Source: JBGSOW01 sp041738875 (lineage in GTDB: Bacteria > Patescibacteriota > Dojkabacteria > CALFHW01). Taken from it: a stretch of DNA of 57,138 nt. Shown piece after piece: positions 55,567 through 57,138 of this stretch. Numbering within the stretch: the stretch's first letter is position 1; every line of letters starts with the position of its first letter. The notes below the pieces were generated by a model. It saw nothing but the letters and a program-made list of their open reading frames with translations. It ran no database searches and was not told where the DNA came from. Where the stretch lies: the NCBI GenBank assembly GCA_041738875.1, contig JBGSOW010000080.1:1-57138 (forward strand), read 5' to 3'. The translations under genes and the position numbers were made by a program.

Positions 55567-57138
55567 AGGTTTAAGACAAAGTCTGTTACTTGGAGCATAC
55601 ATATTTCTAGTGCCAATATTACTTTCCCTGTTGATTTTTCCTCACATTTTCCCTGAAGAAAAAACCCAATTTGAGAACGATTTCACAAGTGGTATTAATA
55701 AACAAGGTGAGAGCTGGAGTGTTGAAGTTACTGATAATTCGTTTTTGAGAAGTAGGTTGAATTTAAGCGGTGAGGCAAATAATTATGCTGTGGCAACAAA
55801 TACCTGGTGGGTAGGTCTTTTGCGTGAGTCAAATCCTGCGCCCGTTTATGTTTTTCCGCATTCATTGAAATTTACGCTAGATGGAGTTGAGTTTGCGAAT
55901 TCTCCAATAGTGGTCAGTGAAAATGCGGTTATTCAGTCTCATGTTAATGATATGAGCCTTAGTTTTACGAGTAGACAGGATTATGTCGTTAATGATTTTT
56001 CTGATTTTACGGTGCGTGGCGAAATTGTTAACCCTGGAGGGACAAAATACGCGGGATTCTCTATGCAAAAAGGAAATCCTTATACTCAATTCACCCTAAC
56101 TGGTGACACTGAATTTAGTGTGAAGGTGTCAAAACCATCGTTTAGTTTGACTAGGTATGATTCGAATACTTACGTTTTTGAAGATGTCGATGAAAAGTAC
56201 TTTATAACTTCCACTGGGAATATAACTTGGCTCAATGAAGCTGAAGTAAATAGTGTGGATTATTTGGTTTATGACTATAGATTTGCTGTTAAGCAAAGTG
56301 AATCTAATAGTAGTGCAAATGTAATGATTACTGTTGCGCCTGTGCAAAATGGCATTGATGTGGGGAGAATTATTGGAAACGCCCTTGTCCCACATGGAGA
56401 CGCACGTGTAAGTTATGAGGTTGATGACCAGAATGATACGATAAATATGAGTTATGATTTGGGGCTCGCGGAGGGCACGAAAACCTTCCAAGTTCTTCCG
56501 CCAAACCTTTGGCAGTATGCTGATCTAGATTTTCGCGGCCCCACTAATAATTCTAGAAATGGTCAGAACTCTCTTTATGCTGGAGAAATAGATACTCTTC
56601 GTGGTAAGTCTAGATTTGTGGAAGTGGATGGGTTTAATCTGAGTATGCCTATAACTAGGCCTGAGATCAGGTTCGAGCCAAATTTAAATGGTGAGGAAAT
56701 CGAGGCCGTTTTGGATCTGCTTGCAGAAGATTTGAGTTCGATTTCTTATGCCTCGGGTTCATATTTCGCTGGTAAATCTTTGTTTAGAATGGCGAATATC
56801 GTTGAAACTTCGGCTATGTTACAAGATGACCGCGCAACTCAGTATTTTGATACTGCTTTGGATTCGCTGAAAAGTGAACTCGCTGATTGGTTTAGTTTTG
56901 AAAATGGTAAAAGTGAAAAATATTTTCAATATGACGCGGCAAGAGGTGGGTTAATTGCAATCCCAGGTGAGTTTGATTCGCAAAATTACAATGATCACCA
57001 CTTCCACTATGGTTATTTTATCTATGCCTTTTCCACTATTTGTGAATACGATAAGGAATTTTGCGCACAATATTCTGGTATGGTTGATTTGATAATTAGA
57101 AATATTGCATCCGAAGTGCGCAAAAAACGACTATTTAC
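55553..57138 (+). CDS. GH81 endo-beta-1,3-glucanase (partial, runs off the right edge)
   Basis: 528 codons are visible and the gene continues past the window. An N-terminal membrane helix (about residues 9-32, LLLGAYIFLVPILLSLLIF) would anchor it outside the cell. Then come the GH81 beta-sandwich start TNTWWVGLL with PVYVFPHSL, and, near the right edge, the catalytic-domain signature YNDHHFHYGYFIYA followed by MVDLIIRNIASE. GH81 enzymes cleave beta-1,3-glucan by inversion; the Asp in the NDHHFHYG loop is the usual catalytic acid. Starting ATG 55553 overlaps the HlyD-like gene by 14 nt. Presumably it trims or edits the polymer made by the synthase two genes upstream. Confidence 0.88.
   Translation, partial: MRDYKGLRQSLLLGAYIFLVPILLSLLIFPHIFPEEKTQFENDFTSGINKQGESWSVEVTDNSFLRSRLNLSGEANNYAVATNTWWVGLLRESNPAPVYVFPHSLKFTLDGVEFANSPIVVSENAVIQSHVNDMSLSFTSRQDYVVNDFSDFTVRGEIVNPGGTKYAGFSMQKGNPYTQFTLTGDTEFSVKVSKPSFSLTRYDSNTYVFEDVDEKYFITSTGNITWLNEAEVNSVDYLVYDYRFAVKQSESNSSANVMITVAPVQNGIDVGRIIGNALVPHGDARVSYEVDDQNDTINMSYDLGLAEGTKTFQVLPPNLWQYADLDFRGPTNNSRNGQNSLYAGEIDTLRGKSRFVEVDGFNLSMPITRPEIRFEPNLNGEEIEAVLDLLAEDLSSISYASGSYFAGKSLFRMANIVETSAMLQDDRATQYFDTALDSLKSELADWFSFENGKSEKYFQYDAARGGLIAIPGEFDSQNYNDHHFHYGYFIYAFSTICEYDKEFCAQYSGMVDLIIRNIASEVRKKRLF

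Noticed and set aside
1..57138. Possible UGA-to-glycine or other recoding, as in Gracilibacteria
   Set aside because: TGA ends real genes (ATGA overlaps at 1208-1211 and 2770-2773; stop of the CPG2-like M20 gene at 30379) and conserved proteins contain no internal TGA.
1..57138. CRISPR arrays, insertion sequences, integrases or prophage genes
   Set aside because: No regularly spaced repeats, transposase or integrase motifs were seen. Phage-tail-like modules at 14195-15968 sit inside an exported protein with a signal peptide.

Overview
The window is an AT-rich, densely coded bacterial chromosome segment. It uses the standard bacterial code: TGA ends genes, for example in the ATGA overlaps of the carotenoid operon. 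Large secreted or membrane-anchored proteins of unknown function, many genes without a Shine-Dalgarno sequence, single-copy housekeeping genes and an apparently patchy metabolism suggest a Candidate Phyla Radiation (Patescibacteria) genome, perhaps Dojkabacteria or Microgenomates-like. That placement is inference; no 16S rRNA gene is present.

Layout. 1-3540 (minus): a three-gene carotenoid operon (lycopene cyclase, phytoene desaturase-type oxidoreductase, family 2 glycosyltransferase), divergent from a GH1 glycosidase. 4837-10405: clpB under a CIRCE-like operator, gpmI, and ychF, the last two divergent around a 21-bp palindrome. 10432-11975: a VapBC-type toxin-antitoxin pair with an operator on its promoter, then lexA. 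12068-19089: a cell-surface cluster resembling the Firmicutes WxL/DUF916 system (two proteins sharing a C-terminal domain, one DUF916-like protein with a LysM tail, a small anchored protein), ending in a sensor-glycosyltransferase fusion. 19148-26031: trpS, an M23-like surface protein, an M20 peptidase, TyrA-like and HAD genes. 26168-29218: a duplicated surface protein with a strong terminator. 29316-33648 (minus): an unknown 607-aa protein plus two M20 amidohydrolases behind what looks like a leader-peptide attenuator. 33734-39851: an ABC-2 exporter, PGI/PMI, and a class A penicillin-binding protein. 39966-49775 (minus): pheT, pheS, rplT, rpmI, infC, thrS, tRNA-Val, clpP, a DUF192 protein and mutL. 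49814-53143: another large surface protein. 53262 to the right edge: a processive family 2 glycosyltransferase, an HlyD-like protein and a truncated GH81 beta-1,3-glucanase, probably an exopolysaccharide operon.

Promoters. At least ten genes or operons have an extended -10 box (TGnTAnnaT-like). For about ten genes the -10 lies only 5-10 nt before the start codon, which implies leaderless mRNAs; this also settles several start choices. No stretch longer than 300 bases lacks a gene.

Most unusual items: a ThrRS whose editing domain looks intact while its catalytic core has lost the zinc ligands; infC with no ATG/GTG/TTG start (ATT or ATC likely); a CHASE-like sensor fused to a diacylglycerol-glucosyltransferase-like enzyme; the WxL-like surface cluster; the attenuator ahead of the unknown/M20/M20 operon; and the glucan operon.
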